64,000 nt of DNA from contig NC_063993.1 in the NCBI RefSeq assembly GCF_932276165.1, forward strand, positions 5,032,001 to 5,096,000, written 5' to 3'. Below the pieces are notes generated by a model. The model searched no databases. It saw nothing but the letters and a program-made list of their open reading frames with translations, and was not told where the DNA came from. The position numbers and the translations under genes are program-made. Of the stretch, positions 35,001 to 46,783 are shown in pieces. How positions within the stretch are numbered: position 1 is the stretch's first letter; each line of letters starts with the position of its first letter. This DNA comes from Plutella xylostella (lineage: Eukaryota > Arthropoda > Insecta > Lepidoptera > Plutellidae).

Positions 35001-38000
35001 TATTCTCTTTATAATAAAGTTATGTAGGATTCAATGTTTGTTTTGGTACCGATTGATGACTCAGCGATTTGCGAAGGCGGACTACCGGCAACCTGTACAA
35101 CTGGCATTTAGCCCAAGGGCAAGGCGAAGAGCGGTTCGCCCCACCGAAAATATATTTACTATACTTCGGTAAGCTATTCTACTTATATTCATAGGTAGAA
35201 CAAATTATATTTTGTAAATGTTTTTTTAAAGAGTTTATTTTTTATACTTTCTAAAAGTCTGGTAAAAACTTAAGTTTTGAACTTAAGTTTTTACCAGACT
35301 CACACTAAACATAAATACAGAAAAGTATAATCTTACCCGATGAACAACGGCAGTCGTCCCACATCGACCGACATCGGCTTGGAGTCGAGGCTCGGGAACT
35401 CATCACAAATATAGTACAGACAGATCACAAAAGTGAGGACCAGGAGGATATTCGCGAATCCGGAGAATGGCGCCAAGTACTTAAGGTTCTTGATCTGAGT
35501 GAAGATGAGGATAGGAACTAGGAACATGAGGCAGTACATTGTGGTTGTCAGGCTACTGTCGTGGTCGAAGTAGTCCACGATCTGAAATAAAAATATATTA
35601 TGTAAATGTCATTGTAGTGGAGATTGCTAAGAACATGAACACAATGAATTTACACAGGATTCGTTTTATTGGACACAGTTGTATGGAGTTCTATGAACGT
35701 GTTCACAAAAAATTAAGCATTCCTACGTATACCGGATCCAAACCACCACCGCATATAAACTTATATGATAAAGTCCTGTAAAACTGTGCTGTCAGAATCA
35801 ACCAAAAAATAATAATGTAAGCCTCTGATATTTTATCATTCATATTTCTCATCGTAGAACCGAAAAGGCGATGGATGTCATCATCAGACCAATAAATCCA
35901 TCGGAACGAACTGCTTACGCTAATAGATATTTACTAATGGATATTTGTCACAAAACAATAACATAATGAGTAATAGATACCTGTTTAACAGACTGGACTA
36001 GAAGAATGACGTAGACGGCACAGGCGCCAAGAATGGTGAAAGCCATCGCCCAGTCTATAAATATTCTGAAACACGCAAAATACATTACTAGCCTCTGATG
36101 CCATTTCCTGTAAAGGCGCGAGCCGCGAGCCGCGAGCCGTTGGCACTTGCCAATTGCACTTCTGCACCATATTTTGTAGTTATATTGTAGATGAAATATG
36201 CTTTGAGAGAAGATGTACCTATGTAAATAATTGTTCCTACAAGCACATACACCCGATATAGGTAAAGCTTCACTTTTTTTTCATCCCGAATTTGAAGTAA
36301 ACATTAATAGGGTTATATCCAGAAATATATACACACACCATTAAGTATAATACTAGTAAGATAGTAAATTCTCTACCTGGCACCTCTTGAAAATTTTCTA
36401 AGTCTCTGCGGTCCGGTGGCAAACACCGCCTCAAGAGTTTCTGCATATCCTAAGGATGGCACTTTCGACACTTTTGATACGTCTTGTGATGTTTTCACCT
36501 GAAAACCGCCAAAGATTTTAGGTATATGCAGATATTAGCAACATACAGTTTCGATTATATTATACATAAATAGATTTCTATCTAAAGTAATTTTAATGTA
36601 TTAATAAAATTTTAATATGTAAATGAGAAAATATAAAGGTTGGATTTATTTTCGAAAACCTTTGCTCTTGTTGTACACTACACTTAGGGTCTGTTCCACA
36701 ATGTCTGGTTAGTGGCTACCTGACGGATAAAATACATGCTGTCACTTTCTGTTATTATTTTTTAGACAGTGACAGCATGTATTTTATCCGACAGGTAGCG
36801 ACTAACCAGACATTGTGGAACAGGGGCTTAATCTACAAAACTAAGCAAACACTACAACTGGACTAAACTGGACCGTAGCAGAGTAATTTTACCAGTAAAT
36901 AGACGCAATGCGTACAGATGTAGCCGAGTATTATCGTTCCGAAGATGCCGACGACAGTTCCGGCATTCTTGAAGGCGGCGGGCATGGCCAGGATCCCCGA
37001 CCCCAGCGAGGACTTGAGCAAGTTGGCGAATGAACGCATGTCACTGGAAAGAAACGGTACCTAATGAATTACGGAAAAGCGAGTATCTGAAGCTACAGAT
37101 TCTGCTGAATCTAGATTCTAGATGGGTATCCTAAGTGCATTGTACTTATTCCAAAACGGCGATATGGTTCGCAACCTATCATGTGAGTACGAATGTGCTG
37201 CGAAAAGTGGATGGCTCGCTTGTGAGCCACCTCTGACTACCCCTTCGGGGATTACAGTCGTGAGTGCTTATGTATGTATGTAGGTCCTGCTGAATTACTG
37301 ATAGGTAGGTACTTATATCAATGCTCAAGCGTTAGCTTAGATGCAGGATTACCATCACATTGAGTCCGTCAAGCCAGTTCAAAACCCCCGTTCTCCGGAG
37401 GAGCACCTCATTAGTGACATCCAAGATTTACTGGCAGATGTCTAAATATGTTTACTAAGCAAATTAAAGGAAAATTGTGATTGGCGATCTTATCTTCATT
37501 TTTAGCTGTCGGTTTTCCTGATACCTGAAGCAATTTTCCCCATATTCCAGATTTAATATACGAGTATATAATGTTATGGTCTGGCTTACTCACGAGTTGG
37601 GATGTTCCAACTTTCTGTTTGAGAAAGGATCATAGTCGTCTTTTTCTGTGTCATTTTCCTTACTTTTCCCGTTGATCGAGTATGTTGAGGGGAACGAAGC
37701 ATTTTCAGTTATAATTGCTCTGAAAAAAATAAAAAATACATTTTATTAATTATTATTAATAAAATAGTTAAACATAACAATATTATAAATAAAAATCGTT
37801 CTAATGAGATCAGTAGAGTAGGTAGACACGTTTTTGCCAAACTTTTATACATAAAAACCAAAAGATCCGGTTTTGAATTTATTAGCCTAAAGCACGATAT
37901 CACTATGAGTCATCAGCTCATCAGCAGACAAAGCCTTTTATACTATAAACATGATGTCATACAGGAATAGAGGTTTTTAGCAATAACAGTAATCGTTTTC

Positions 38001-41000
38001 AATTCTTTAGTTAGCGTACATACAAAAGAATTCAACGCGCAATATCAAGAATGCTCAATATTAAGTTATTTGCTCCTATTAAGTTTTCAGGCTACCAATA
38101 TTTCTCTGTAGGAGGTACCTACTTAAATGTTGTTAATATAAGTAACTATGTGCTTTTTGTTAATGAATCATTCGCGTAATTCGTGTTATTTTATCGTAAA
38201 GATAAACGTAGATAAACGCCAATTAAGTACAGACATTAAATCCGACAAATCAGTTAAGATTTAAGTCAATCTTACTTTCAACAATGTTGCCAGAAATAAC
38301 TCACGTGTCAATGTCTGTTTTTATCTGATCACAAATAATAAAAGACTTATCATGAAAGGATTGTTAAAATTAATTAAATAATTTTACATTTAATGTGAAA
38401 AGCTTATGTACATAGACATACACACCACAGCTAGGAATACAATGTTTTAGCATCGATAGATGTAAGTTGACATCGCCCTGAATGCTAGGTACAACCCTAT
38501 ACTTGTTTCGTTAAGGGTACCTACCTACCATAAAAGTGCAATACATTAAGTTTTATATGAGTGCCGCACATATGTACATATTATATACCTATTAAGTACT
38601 ATGTTGATTAATTATGTATGTATGAGCTGTACTATGTGTGAAATTTCGTATCATCAGTATACTTTTACACAACATTGCAAAAAGATTGAGTGGTAATCTT
38701 GTGGAGGTAGGTACTTTTTTGATTATAATGGCTGTTTTATTTGCAATTCTTTACTAACCATTTCCTCTGTGATATTAGGGTAAGTATAATATGCAATACA
38801 TTTCGATGATAACCGGCGATGCATAGCACATTTTACGCTTAGATTTGGATGTGTGCCACAAAATCCAGTTCAAATAGGTTCTCTACCAAATAAACACTCT
38901 GGCGTATATTATATTTATTCACGTAAATACGTGTTTATTATCATCACGGTCACTTCTCTGGTCTATTTACGAATCATCATAATGATCAACTAACATAGTA
39001 CCTACGAGTACCTTATGGGTATGGCACCCAATACAGTTGTTATATATTATAGGTCCTATATACCCGTAGCAGTTGTAATGAGTTTCAACAAGATTCGCAG
39101 GACGCATAAAATATTTAATTTATATAGTATACTACTACTTCCTGCTAATCTTGAAAGTTTCATTTGTAAGTATGCATGAATGGATCTCTGTAAATTTTTC
39201 ACAGAAACACATATAATCGAATCAAATAATGATTTGTGCCTAGCTCAAACTATGAAAGACCATTACAAAAAATAATTCGAATGAATTGATATTGATTGGT
39301 ATACAATGATTTTTATAGCTGATTTTACAGCACCGTGCTTGTACCTTGGCATTGTAAGATAGGCATATTGTAGTATGAATTCAATATTGTAATTTCCCGC
39401 TTATAAATTTCCAATGGAGCATAGTTTAGAAAAGCTGTGTGATTATCGAGATTCTATTGGCTGTTGAAAAAACATCTCTCCGCTCGGCTCGTCTCCGCAT
39501 TGGTGGAGTGTGGGCTTTAAAATAATTTTACTGCAAGTGTCACAATTAGGATGTAATTTAAATTTATTCTAACACATGTTAGAAATTATACGGCGTTTCT
39601 TGGCTAGACTACAGACACGGTAAATTTTGGCTTCCTCATGTTTCTTCACTTGCCATTCTATTACACTTTGTAGTTGGCGATTCGAGCTCCTGTATATCAT
39701 GAAATCAGAATATCAGATATAAATAGCTACTAGGTATACCTATATAAGTAGATTTATAATCATAGCTAACACGAAATACATAATATACAATATAGTTAGT
39801 CATTGTCGTTAACTTTTAATGCTGCATAGAAACTAAGTATACCATAAAACACAAGGTATTCTGCTAATAAGGTCATCTACTATGAAATCACCATCTAAGA
39901 CTTATAGTATTTATACCAACGTACTGATCAGGTTACTTAAAGCTAGGCTAAACCATTTGTAGAAATATTTTAAGACGTGAGTGTAACAATACATTTGAAA
40001 AACAAAAAATATGATGATTGATGATTTTTGATTATTTATGTTTGTAGATGGGTAATTAAAGAGATTCTTTTTGTTTCAGAAGGACTAACTATAGATATTA
40101 CTATTGGGTTGGCTGCGTATAACCAATGGTACAACTAATTTTCCATATTCAAAATTTAAGATTTGACAATGCGAAAATTAAAGTTTGTAAGTACCTTCAT
40201 ATCGAATCGAATCCAATGTATAATTATTGTATCTACTATATTTTCACATACAAATTTATTTATTTCAAATGGAACACCAGCACATAATGAAAATAAAAAT
40301 GTAAAATTTGACAAAAAGTTTGACATGAACAATGTAGATAAAGTTAAGCCGTGTATTTGTTCATTCACATTATACATATATTTTGGATTTATAAGAGTGT
40401 AGAGAGATGAGTTTACTGACCCTGCGGCTGCGGTACCTAAATGACTTTTAATTTTACATCGAAAACTGTAGTATACAGGATGTGGTAAAAGTGGTATAGT
40501 AAGCTGAAAAAATATGACTGAGGGGACTCATTGTAAACAACTTTTACTCTACTACAACATTTGTATAAAAGAAAAGTAGTTCAGGATATCACCGTGACCC
40601 GTTTTCGGCATACTCTATATAATTTCGGCAGCCATTGATCGAAAGTCGCAGACTGAATCGGAGCGTTGGTCTTGACACTAAATGGTTCGGATACATTTAA
40701 CTTTCACGGTGCTCTATTTAGTTACATTCCTGTCTTTCCTCAGACAGTAGTTTGGCACGCTGCACCGTGAGGAGCAATGTACGCCCACGGACTACGAAAA
40801 TACATTTATTGTCAAACACAAACCCATTTCATGTCGTCTCAGTCGGTTTCGTAATGAGGCGACATGACTGATAAAATTTAATGAAACATATATGATAAAA
40901 ATATGATCGCAGTTGATATTTCTGAAAAAGATGGTCAAAATAATATTTCTAATAATAATATAAGGGCTTTTTCGTAGTCTATTTTCATATTTTGATCAGC

Positions 41001-41643
41001 CAACTGCGCAAGAATATATTGTATAAGCCAAGGGTGGCCAAGTGTACCCTCCTCAAGACTAAAGACTCTGTATTCCAAAACTCATGAAGTAATTCATATA
41101 ACTGAATGGAACGCATGATCGACACAGCTAGAGAGTTTAATGGAGTATTAGACATCAGGATCGAATGGTTTAAATTTTATGGCTTTTCGATGTAACGTAT
41201 AGGTACCTACATATCAGGTGTTTAGTGACCAACAGGTTCGGTTTATTCGTATTAAGTAAATAAACTGTTACAATCCGAAATAAGTAAATTATAAATATTT
41301 ACTAAATCTTGATGCTCAAATAAAAACTATTTATTAGCGTTATGATTGTATGAATATGCTCCGTCAATTTTTTTCTATAATGTTACGTGTTATTTGTAAA
41401 CTCTGTAGGAATGCGTAGCGTAGTGCGTAAGGCGTACCTATGTATAGTAGTGTCAGACATGTACTAGGAAGGTTAGTGAGCTACCTCAATACCAACAACA
41501 GATAGTGTAAGTCTCGTGTTGCGTGTACAAACATTTGTAATAGGCATTAAATAAGCATACGATTATGAATATTTAAATAATATGTTGAATAACCACGTTA
41601 CTTACGTTGAGCTGAACTCTTTCATGTTATAATTGTTCGTCAT
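29099..41643 (-). CDS. SLC36-type proton-coupled amino acid transporter, copy 1
   Basis: Nine exons on the minus strand: 41643-41606, 37719-37594, 37043-36893, 36498-36377, 36065-35981, 35581-35337, 33197-32985, 32685-32516 and 29340-29099; 463 aa. The chain starts MTNNYNMKEFSST, and the cytosolic tail before segment 1 contains DDYDPFSNR. The first membrane segment has SLGSGILAMPAAFKNAG, matching the family's GxGILxLP-type substrate-site motif. PLFIGTVIFAMEGIGVVLPVENTM is the diagnostic SLC36/AAAP segment. About eleven hydrophobic segments are expected. Family members move small amino acids with protons across plasma or lysosomal membranes; insect relatives such as pathetic act in growth control through TOR. 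The substrate here is unknown. Introns are full of mobile elements. Copy 2 lies upstream in tandem. Confidence 0.93.
29341..29450 (-). mobile_element. 3' end of a LINE (RTE-like), left piece
   Basis: The piece ATCATCATCATCATCAGCC...CATCCACTGCTGGACATAGG is the reverse complement of a common lepidopteran RTE-like LINE 3' end, with an (ATG)n tail. It starts near 29,416 and its continuation resumes at 31,246, showing interruption by the element at 29,460-31,245. Confidence 0.6.
29750..30293. repeat. Three tandem copies of a GC-rich unit
   Basis: A block of about 135 bp, with AAAGATAGGTGCGACGACG and AGCGGAGCGCAGCGAAGCGG, occurs at about 29,764-29,891, 29,937-30,066 and 30,164-30,293. The spacers are unequal and the copies nearly identical. 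They are embedded in the AT-rich arms of the nested transposon. Confidence 0.8.
30294..30873 (+). mobile_element. Dispersed lepidopteran repeat, copy 2
   Basis: It reads AACCGGCCAAGTGCGAGTCGG...CTACGGAACCCT, nearly identical to the repeat at 11,485-12,074 in opposite orientation, including the same spurious 66-codon ORF. It sits inside the nested transposon, so it inserted after or together with it. Confidence 0.75.
31246..31445 (-). mobile_element. 3' end of a LINE (RTE-like), right piece
   Basis: GGACATAGGCCTCTCCCAAGG...CCACTCGAGAACTCGTCTACC continues the LINE 3' region interrupted at 29,459. A related fragment in plus orientation is at 43,620-43,825. Confidence 0.6.
31446..32280. other. 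Transporter 1 intron, unassigned
   Basis: No exon or named repeat is seen. The region is AT-rich. Confidence 0.3.
32285..32435 (-). mobile_element. Diverged tRNA-derived SINE head
   Basis: On the minus strand, TAGTGGTTATAGTGACCC...GGTCCCGTTCGATTCCCGGC retains A- and B-box-like regions of the SINE family seen at 3996, but with many changes. It lies in a transporter intron. Confidence 0.6.
33235..33445. repeat. Fragment of a dispersed repeat
   Basis: The stretch AACGGGTGAACCGATTTTCG...AAAATCGGCTTTAGCCGTTC has the look of a common lepidopteran dispersed repeat. The boundaries are not clear. Confidence 0.3.
33492..34513. mobile_element. 1-kb long-inverted-repeat element (TA-flanked)
   Basis: The ends are C(C/A)GGGTGATTGG with TA on each side (33,490-33,491 and 34,514-34,515). 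The arms run about 400 bp inward as imperfect complements: GTATTCCTTTAAATGGGTTATA, AACCATTTCTGAGT, AGGTTTTTGCCAAAAT, CACCTTAGCC and AATTTAACTTAATTT all recur inverted. The centre, of about 200 bp, is unique. It has no coding capacity. The TA duplication suggests a Tc1/mariner-type non-autonomous foldback element. It lies in the intron between transporter exons at 33,197 and 35,337. Confidence 0.8.
36687..36827. mobile_element. Harbinger-type palindromic MITE, copy a
   Basis: The 141-bp element is almost entirely one hairpin. The left arm starts GGGTCTGTTCCACAATGTC and the right arm is its near-perfect complement ending GTGGAACAGGGGC. TTA flanks both sides (36,684-36,686 and 36,828-36,830), the PIF/Harbinger duplication. 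It is intronic. Confidence 0.75.
37160..37290 (+). mobile_element. SINE body fragment
   Basis: The piece GCTGCGAAAAGTGGATGGCTC...CCACCTCTGACTACCCC...GGGATTACAGTCGTGAGTGC, followed by (TATG)n, resembles the 3' body of the SINEs at 3996 and 20,357 but from a diverged subfamily. It is intronic in transporter 1. Confidence 0.5.
37720..41605. other. Large first intron of transporter 1
   Basis: There are 3.9 kb between coding exons 1 and 2. The only recognisable repeat is one end of a MITE at about 40,475 (CAGGATGTGGTAAAAGTGGTATA), of the 45,801/52,214 family. Short ORFs here overlap on both strands and lack family signals. Confidence 0.4.
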
Positions 41644-41795
41644 TTTTCTTGTTTTCACACGTCACACTATTGAAAAACTCCGTCGTGAATGTATATTTTT
41701 TTATCTAGTTTTAATTTTCTTACGCCTATGCACACATGGCATTATGTACTGTGAGTGGCGACGGTGCGTGTAATGGTGTTTGCGGTACGGAACTC

Positions 41796-41804
41796 CCTTT
41801 ATAA
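41796..41804 (-). promoter_or_regulatory. Candidate TATA box of transporter 1
   Basis: The minus strand reads TATAAAGGG about 155 bp upstream of the start codon, within a region locally richer in GC. A core promoter role is inferred. Confidence 0.35.
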
Positions 41805-41809
41805 ATATA

Positions 41810-43600
41810 CAAGATCACGCGGCACTTTGTATTGTAATGCTCGGGTGTTGTTTTGGCTTTAGACAAGGAGTATCTGGTGAGACGAACCGGTCGAAAAGTT
41901 CGTAATTATACGTTTCGCGGCCGACGCGCGACCGACAATCTTGAATGGCGAGATGGTACTAATTTTTGCAGAGAGATTTTATACAAGTTAGTGAATCTGT
42001 TGATTCGCATTGATCGCTTTGATTGAGACAGGCCGCGTACCGTGCTCGATGCTATACAATTCAATTACGAGATTATTGTGTATTCGTTAATGTTCAAATT
42101 AAAATTTCTAGTTAGGCTGGAGATACGGCTTTGGATTGAAACATTGAAATACATATTCAATGTAAATAGGCGTAGTGACGGGACTATATTAAGTATATCG
42201 TGACAAATTCTGGCTTGGGGCCCAGGCCATGGCATAGGAAATGCAGAATCATTTAGGTGGTACATATTATGCGTACCTAACCTGTGTAATTTGTGTATCT
42301 AATTTATATGTTAAAAGCACGGATAAGAAACAGGCTAAAGACTTAAGCAAGTAAAAACTTAATATTAAAATGGGATTAGCTTTGATATTCTTGAATAAAT
42401 TTTGAACTTATAGGTAGGTACAATTTACCTTACCTTACTGGCTTACTTCATGAGTAATATTAGCAAGGAATGTTGTATATTCGAAACAATCTATTATGAT
42501 TACTTACCTACCACAAAAAAGTAAAGCAAGTCTATTTTACGAAAAAAATAAAGCATCACGCCACTGAATTAATTTATGAAAGTGATAGGCATAAAAATAA
42601 ACTCATGCGCAATATTGTTAAATATACCTATGTTGCCAAGTACATTTTATCCCAATACCACTGAAAAAAAAACTTTTAAACCTCAGTGCCAAGATGCTCG
42701 TGAAATAAGATGTTTGTAATTCAGCTTCTTGAAGTAGACAGGTGCGGGTTCGATGACTACTTTTCATGAAATATTAGAAAATAAAACAGTAGGTATTAAA
42801 TAGTTTTAGCTAAAGTATTACAGGGTATTAAACTGGCAGTAATAGACTTGAATTGGTCCCGTCTAAGAAAAATAAAATGCCAAAATTAGGAGATTCTATA
42901 GGATAAAGCCCTGTATAAAAAATGTTACTGTGTTACTTACACTTTTCAGCGTGGCCTTTCGACTGGACTCCCATCACATCGGTCACCGCTGACCTTCCTG
43001 TATAATTAGCAATGTAGCTTGCAAAGTTTACTGGGAAAGTCACTTGTTGGAGATCGTTTTAGCTATAGGAGCGTCCAAATAGATTTAGCTATTCAGAATC
43101 AGAAGTTTTAAAGTAAATATTAAGTATAAATAAGCAGAATAAAAGTTTCTGTCTTGTAAAGTTCAAGGCAACCATTATCAACATCGAATTGGGGTATTCG
43201 TAAAACTTGTTTAGGGTTATTTGACGACAAGCGATGTAGTTTTTTTACAGCAAACGTAACAATCTTGTTTCGGCCCAGCTACTGCATTGATAATCGGCAT
43301 CTCAAGGACTTATTCTGAAGTGTCAATGCACTGGTGAATATTTTACATTGTGTGTCTACATGTGCTCGTGTTATAAAGCTACAGGTAATTTATTGGCGCA
43401 CTTGGCACATTTCCCGTAGCGTGACATGGTATAGATTACAAAGAGTATTAGGGACAGGTTTTCAGACTTTGATCTGTGAGATGATATGATCATAAGCTAT
43501 ATAGATAATAATACCCACCACTTATTTTTAAATAAATTATTCTTATCGCCAAATTGTATGTACATACAATATCTATAAATATGTTTAAATGTATGTTCCT
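41810..43600. other. Spacer between the two transporters, left part
   Basis: No gene or clear repeat is seen. A CG-containing block (41,915-41,940) precedes AT-rich DNA. Confidence 0.3.
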
Positions 43601-43619
43601 AAATAATGTTTTCTTACTT

Positions 43620-43825
43620 TGATCGAAGGACTGATGGTCGGTGGAGCAGAAGAATTCTCGAGTGCAGACGTACCAGCAAGTGCAGCGTTGGGCGGCCCCC
43701 GCGAGATGGTCGAACGATATAGTCAAGTCCGCGGGGAAGCGCTGGCTGCGGGCCCCTCAAGGTGGGAATCATTAGGGGTGGCCATGTTCAGCAGTGAGAT
43801 GATGATGATGATGGTGTTCCTAAAT
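43620..43825 (+). mobile_element. LINE (RTE-like) 3' end
   Basis: The stretch ATGGTCGAACGATATAGTC...AAGTCCGCGGGGAAGCGCTGG...CATGTTCAGCAGTGAGATGATGATGATGATG is the 3' terminus, with (ATG)n tail, of the LINE family whose reverse copy is split at 29,416 and 31,246. It is 5'-truncated, and its small ORF is remnant coding. Confidence 0.65.
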
Positions 43826-43964
43826 TGATGTTTCATTCGTTTCGGGCTTAGACAAGTAAAGCACATATAGTAGTATGTAAGTGGTTGACATATCTCTGGT
43901 TTCGGGGCTTAACTGCCTTTGGGGCAGCGGAATCCCTAAACGCAGGTGATGGAGATTGCCCTGC

Positions 43965-44090
43965 TGCACGTGGACCGGATAGTGTAGTGGTTAGTGACTC
44001 TGGCAGCTATGCCAAAGATCCCGTATTCGATATGTAGATCTCAGCTATTGGAACACCCAGGCTTGCTACTCCAGTTTACTCGGGAGCTAG
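43965..44090 (+). mobile_element. Diverged SINE head
   Basis: GGATAGTGTAGTGGTTAGTG keeps the A-box region seen in the other SINEs, but the B box is eroded (GATCCCGTATTCGAT). A pentamer microsatellite, (AATAG)n, follows at 44,172-44,191. Confidence 0.5.
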
Positions 44091-44191
44091 GCTGGCTGAG
44101 CTGAAATCAAGGGGATAAGTACAAAGGTTCCACTCGAGAGAGCCACGTACAGGATCTTCACCCCCTACCAGAATAGAATAGAATAGAATAG

Positions 44192-44789
44192 GTCCTGGAT
44201 AGATATTTGTTTATGGCTTTGTATTGTATACCTAGACTTTTCTCTCGACGTGGTGTTAAATGTTTGTGTTGTCTGATATCTCAATCCTGCCGGCCAAGTC
44301 TGGAGATCATGACAATAACCATCCAGTTTTGGAGGAGGTCCATGTCCTGCAGTGGATTATTACGGGCTGTGCGTTTTGCATTTCGTTGCCGTTTACCTGC
44401 ATGTGAAGTGCAAGTTTACGCACCGTTCGAGCAGTGGCGAGTAAACGCGAATGTGTGCGGCCCTTTGTGTACTTATCACTTCCATGAGCGAGGGAGAGTC
44501 GCCACGTCGGTATACGCGCAGCAGTAGCTCATATAAACTTGCGTCGATTTTCACTGCTCGAAAGAAAAACATACACTAAGCCTGTTAACTCTCACCAATC
44601 GCGTCGATCATCAGATTCACGAGCATAGTCAATTTATTCAAAAAATATATTGAGTAAGTTGGTATATAATTCAAATAATTTCTATTTATCAACTTCATAC
44701 TGAATTAAACAACGTCAATTATAAAATGAAAGCACTGGCGAGAAATTAAAAAGTTCCATTGACATATCACATGGCAATAACACTTGTTG
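44192..44789. other. Spacer, unassigned
   Basis: A 106-codon ORF (44,207-44,527, Cys/Arg-rich) has no family I recognise and no splice context. I do not call it a gene. Confidence 0.3.
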
Positions 44790-44791
44790 TA

Positions 44792-45002
44792 CAGTGCCAC
44801 AAACTTATCTGTTCCGGTGAGAGCTCACGTAAATGTCTAATATTTCTTCATTCATTAAGATGTTAAGTTTTCCCGTAATGGTAATTTACCCTTGCGCTTT
44901 TAATAAACCCATACTCTATATCAATATATAATTTATTAGTAAATAATGAGATATGGACCAATTTAGTTCACTGTCACCGGAACAGATAAGTTTGTCGCAC
45001 TA
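44792..45002. mobile_element. Mariner-type MITE, copy a
   Basis: The terminal repeats (C/T)AGTGC(C/G)ACAAACTTAT and CTGTTCCGGTGA are inverted at the two ends. TA flanks both sides (44,790-44,791 and 45,003-45,004). At 211 bp it is non-coding. The same family lies at 57,630-57,842 in opposite orientation. Confidence 0.8.
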
Positions 45003-45004
45003 TA

Positions 45005-45798
45005 GCTTCTTGATTTTATTACTACTGATATTATATTCTGTAGAATAGATTATCTTTAGCTATTAATAACAGACAAATAATGGTTAAAAATTATAAAACA
45101 ACTGAAATGACAAATGCAAACGTTAACTTTCGACTGGGATTGTTTTAGTACCATTTCATTGGTTTCGAAATAGGAAGAAAATTGTTCTATCTGAAAACTT
45201 CCTTAGAAATTGGTATGAATAAATCGAATTGAGTGTTTTCTTAATTTCAGCTTTATTCCTTGCTTTGTTTATCTAAGAGTCCTTGACATAGACCATGCAG
45301 GAATTTAATTTTAGTTACGTGACCAATTTACTTACCATTATCTATGTACACGTGTTAAGGCTATAGTACTAGTGTAGTGAATTACATTTAGGTATATACT
45401 TACAATATTGTACTTCACTGTACCTACTATCCTTATTCACAATTTTAATTTATTCGCCAAGTAGTCATTGACCTTTTAAATAACAGACAGGCATCAGACA
45501 TATTGGCTTTTATTTATTATTTAGTCGCAGTGCTTTTGTTTATGTACTTAGTAGAATATTAATAGAATGATAGTAGAATGTACTGGCATTATGAATTCTA
45601 GAGTTTCAGAATAAAATCTGTTATAAGAAAGTGAAACTAAATTTTAAGCCATAATAGATGTTCTTAAGTTTTTACTCTATAATAGTTAAGACAATAACTC
45701 GATGACTCTAGAAATAATCAATAACTATAAGTAGGTACAAAAGATTACTACATTAAGTCAATACATTATATAGTAGGTATAATACAATTAATAATGTT
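45005..45798. other. Spacer, unassigned
   Basis: AT-rich; I see nothing coding and no clear repeat. Confidence 0.3.
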
Positions 45799-45800
45799 TA

Positions 45801-46050
45801 CAGGGTGTTGCAAAAATGCTAAGTCGAAAAAGGAGAAGACTCGGGGGTCAATAAGATAAATTTTCGTTTGACACAATTTGGAAAAACGTAATAATTTTTC
45901 GGCTTTTCCATATAAAACTAAAATTTCATAATAACTTTTTACAGAGGCATTTAAAAAAAAATCATTACCTATTGTAGAACAAAGATGTTCAGATTGACCC
46001 CCCTGAGTTACTCCCTATCAGCTTAGTTATACCACTTTTGCAACATCCTG
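45801..46050. mobile_element. TA-flanked MITE, CAGGGTGTTGC family
   Basis: The ends are CAGGGTGTTGCAAAAATGC and TTTTGCAACATCCTG, with TA on each side. It is 250 bp, non-coding, and related to copies at 52,214-52,351 and (one end) 40,475. Confidence 0.65.
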
Positions 46051-46783
46051 TATATGTGAAGATAATGCACATTACCAGCACAAGTGTGTATCAAGGCTTA
46101 ATAGGATCAATAGTTAACAAGTAAATAATTATAAATATAATCTATCTCTTTTCGCAATACACCACTCGAGAAATCATGGTCGGTGGTAGATTGGCATCTT
46201 CAGAAATTAAACCCAGGAGCAGATTACATTAAAACTTAGGTACAAGTGTTTTATTTATTAATTAAGGATTATGTTATTAACACACGTGTTTATTTAAGTG
46301 TTTTTAGTACTGTAAATACAACAAGAGAGAGAAGAACAGATAAGTAGGTATTAGTGATAGCTTGTTCAACATTATTTATCTAGTAACAAATTAACAATAA
46401 ATAAATAGCAAAGTACTCATGGCTATAATCCTCTACGAGTGACTCGGCGGCGCTCAATGTAACACGTGTTTTGTTACTAGGACTTATTGTAAGAATTTAA
46501 TTTGTTATTAAAGTAGGCATATCATATTATACGAGACCGAGGAATAATTAGGTATGTCTCTGTGATTGAATCCTGGACCTCTGACATAATCATGGGAATA
46601 ATAATCATGAACTGTGGCGTGGTGGCACAAAATTATGTACCTACACCTACGTACATAGCATAATAGAAAATAGAATAGAATAGACTGCAAAGCAAAACAT
46701 TCATCAAGGATTACAGCCGTCAGCATACATTGCTTTAACAAAAATGCTAAACTAGAAATAAATAACTCTAAAAACCCAGTACA
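46051..46783. other. Transporter 2 3' flank
   Basis: This probably holds the 3' UTR of transporter 2 (minus strand) at the right; no other feature is seen. Confidence 0.3.

Noticed and set aside
44207..44527. 106-codon Cys/Arg-rich ORF as a gene
   Set aside because: No recognisable domain, no splice context, and it sits between SINE and MITE sequence.
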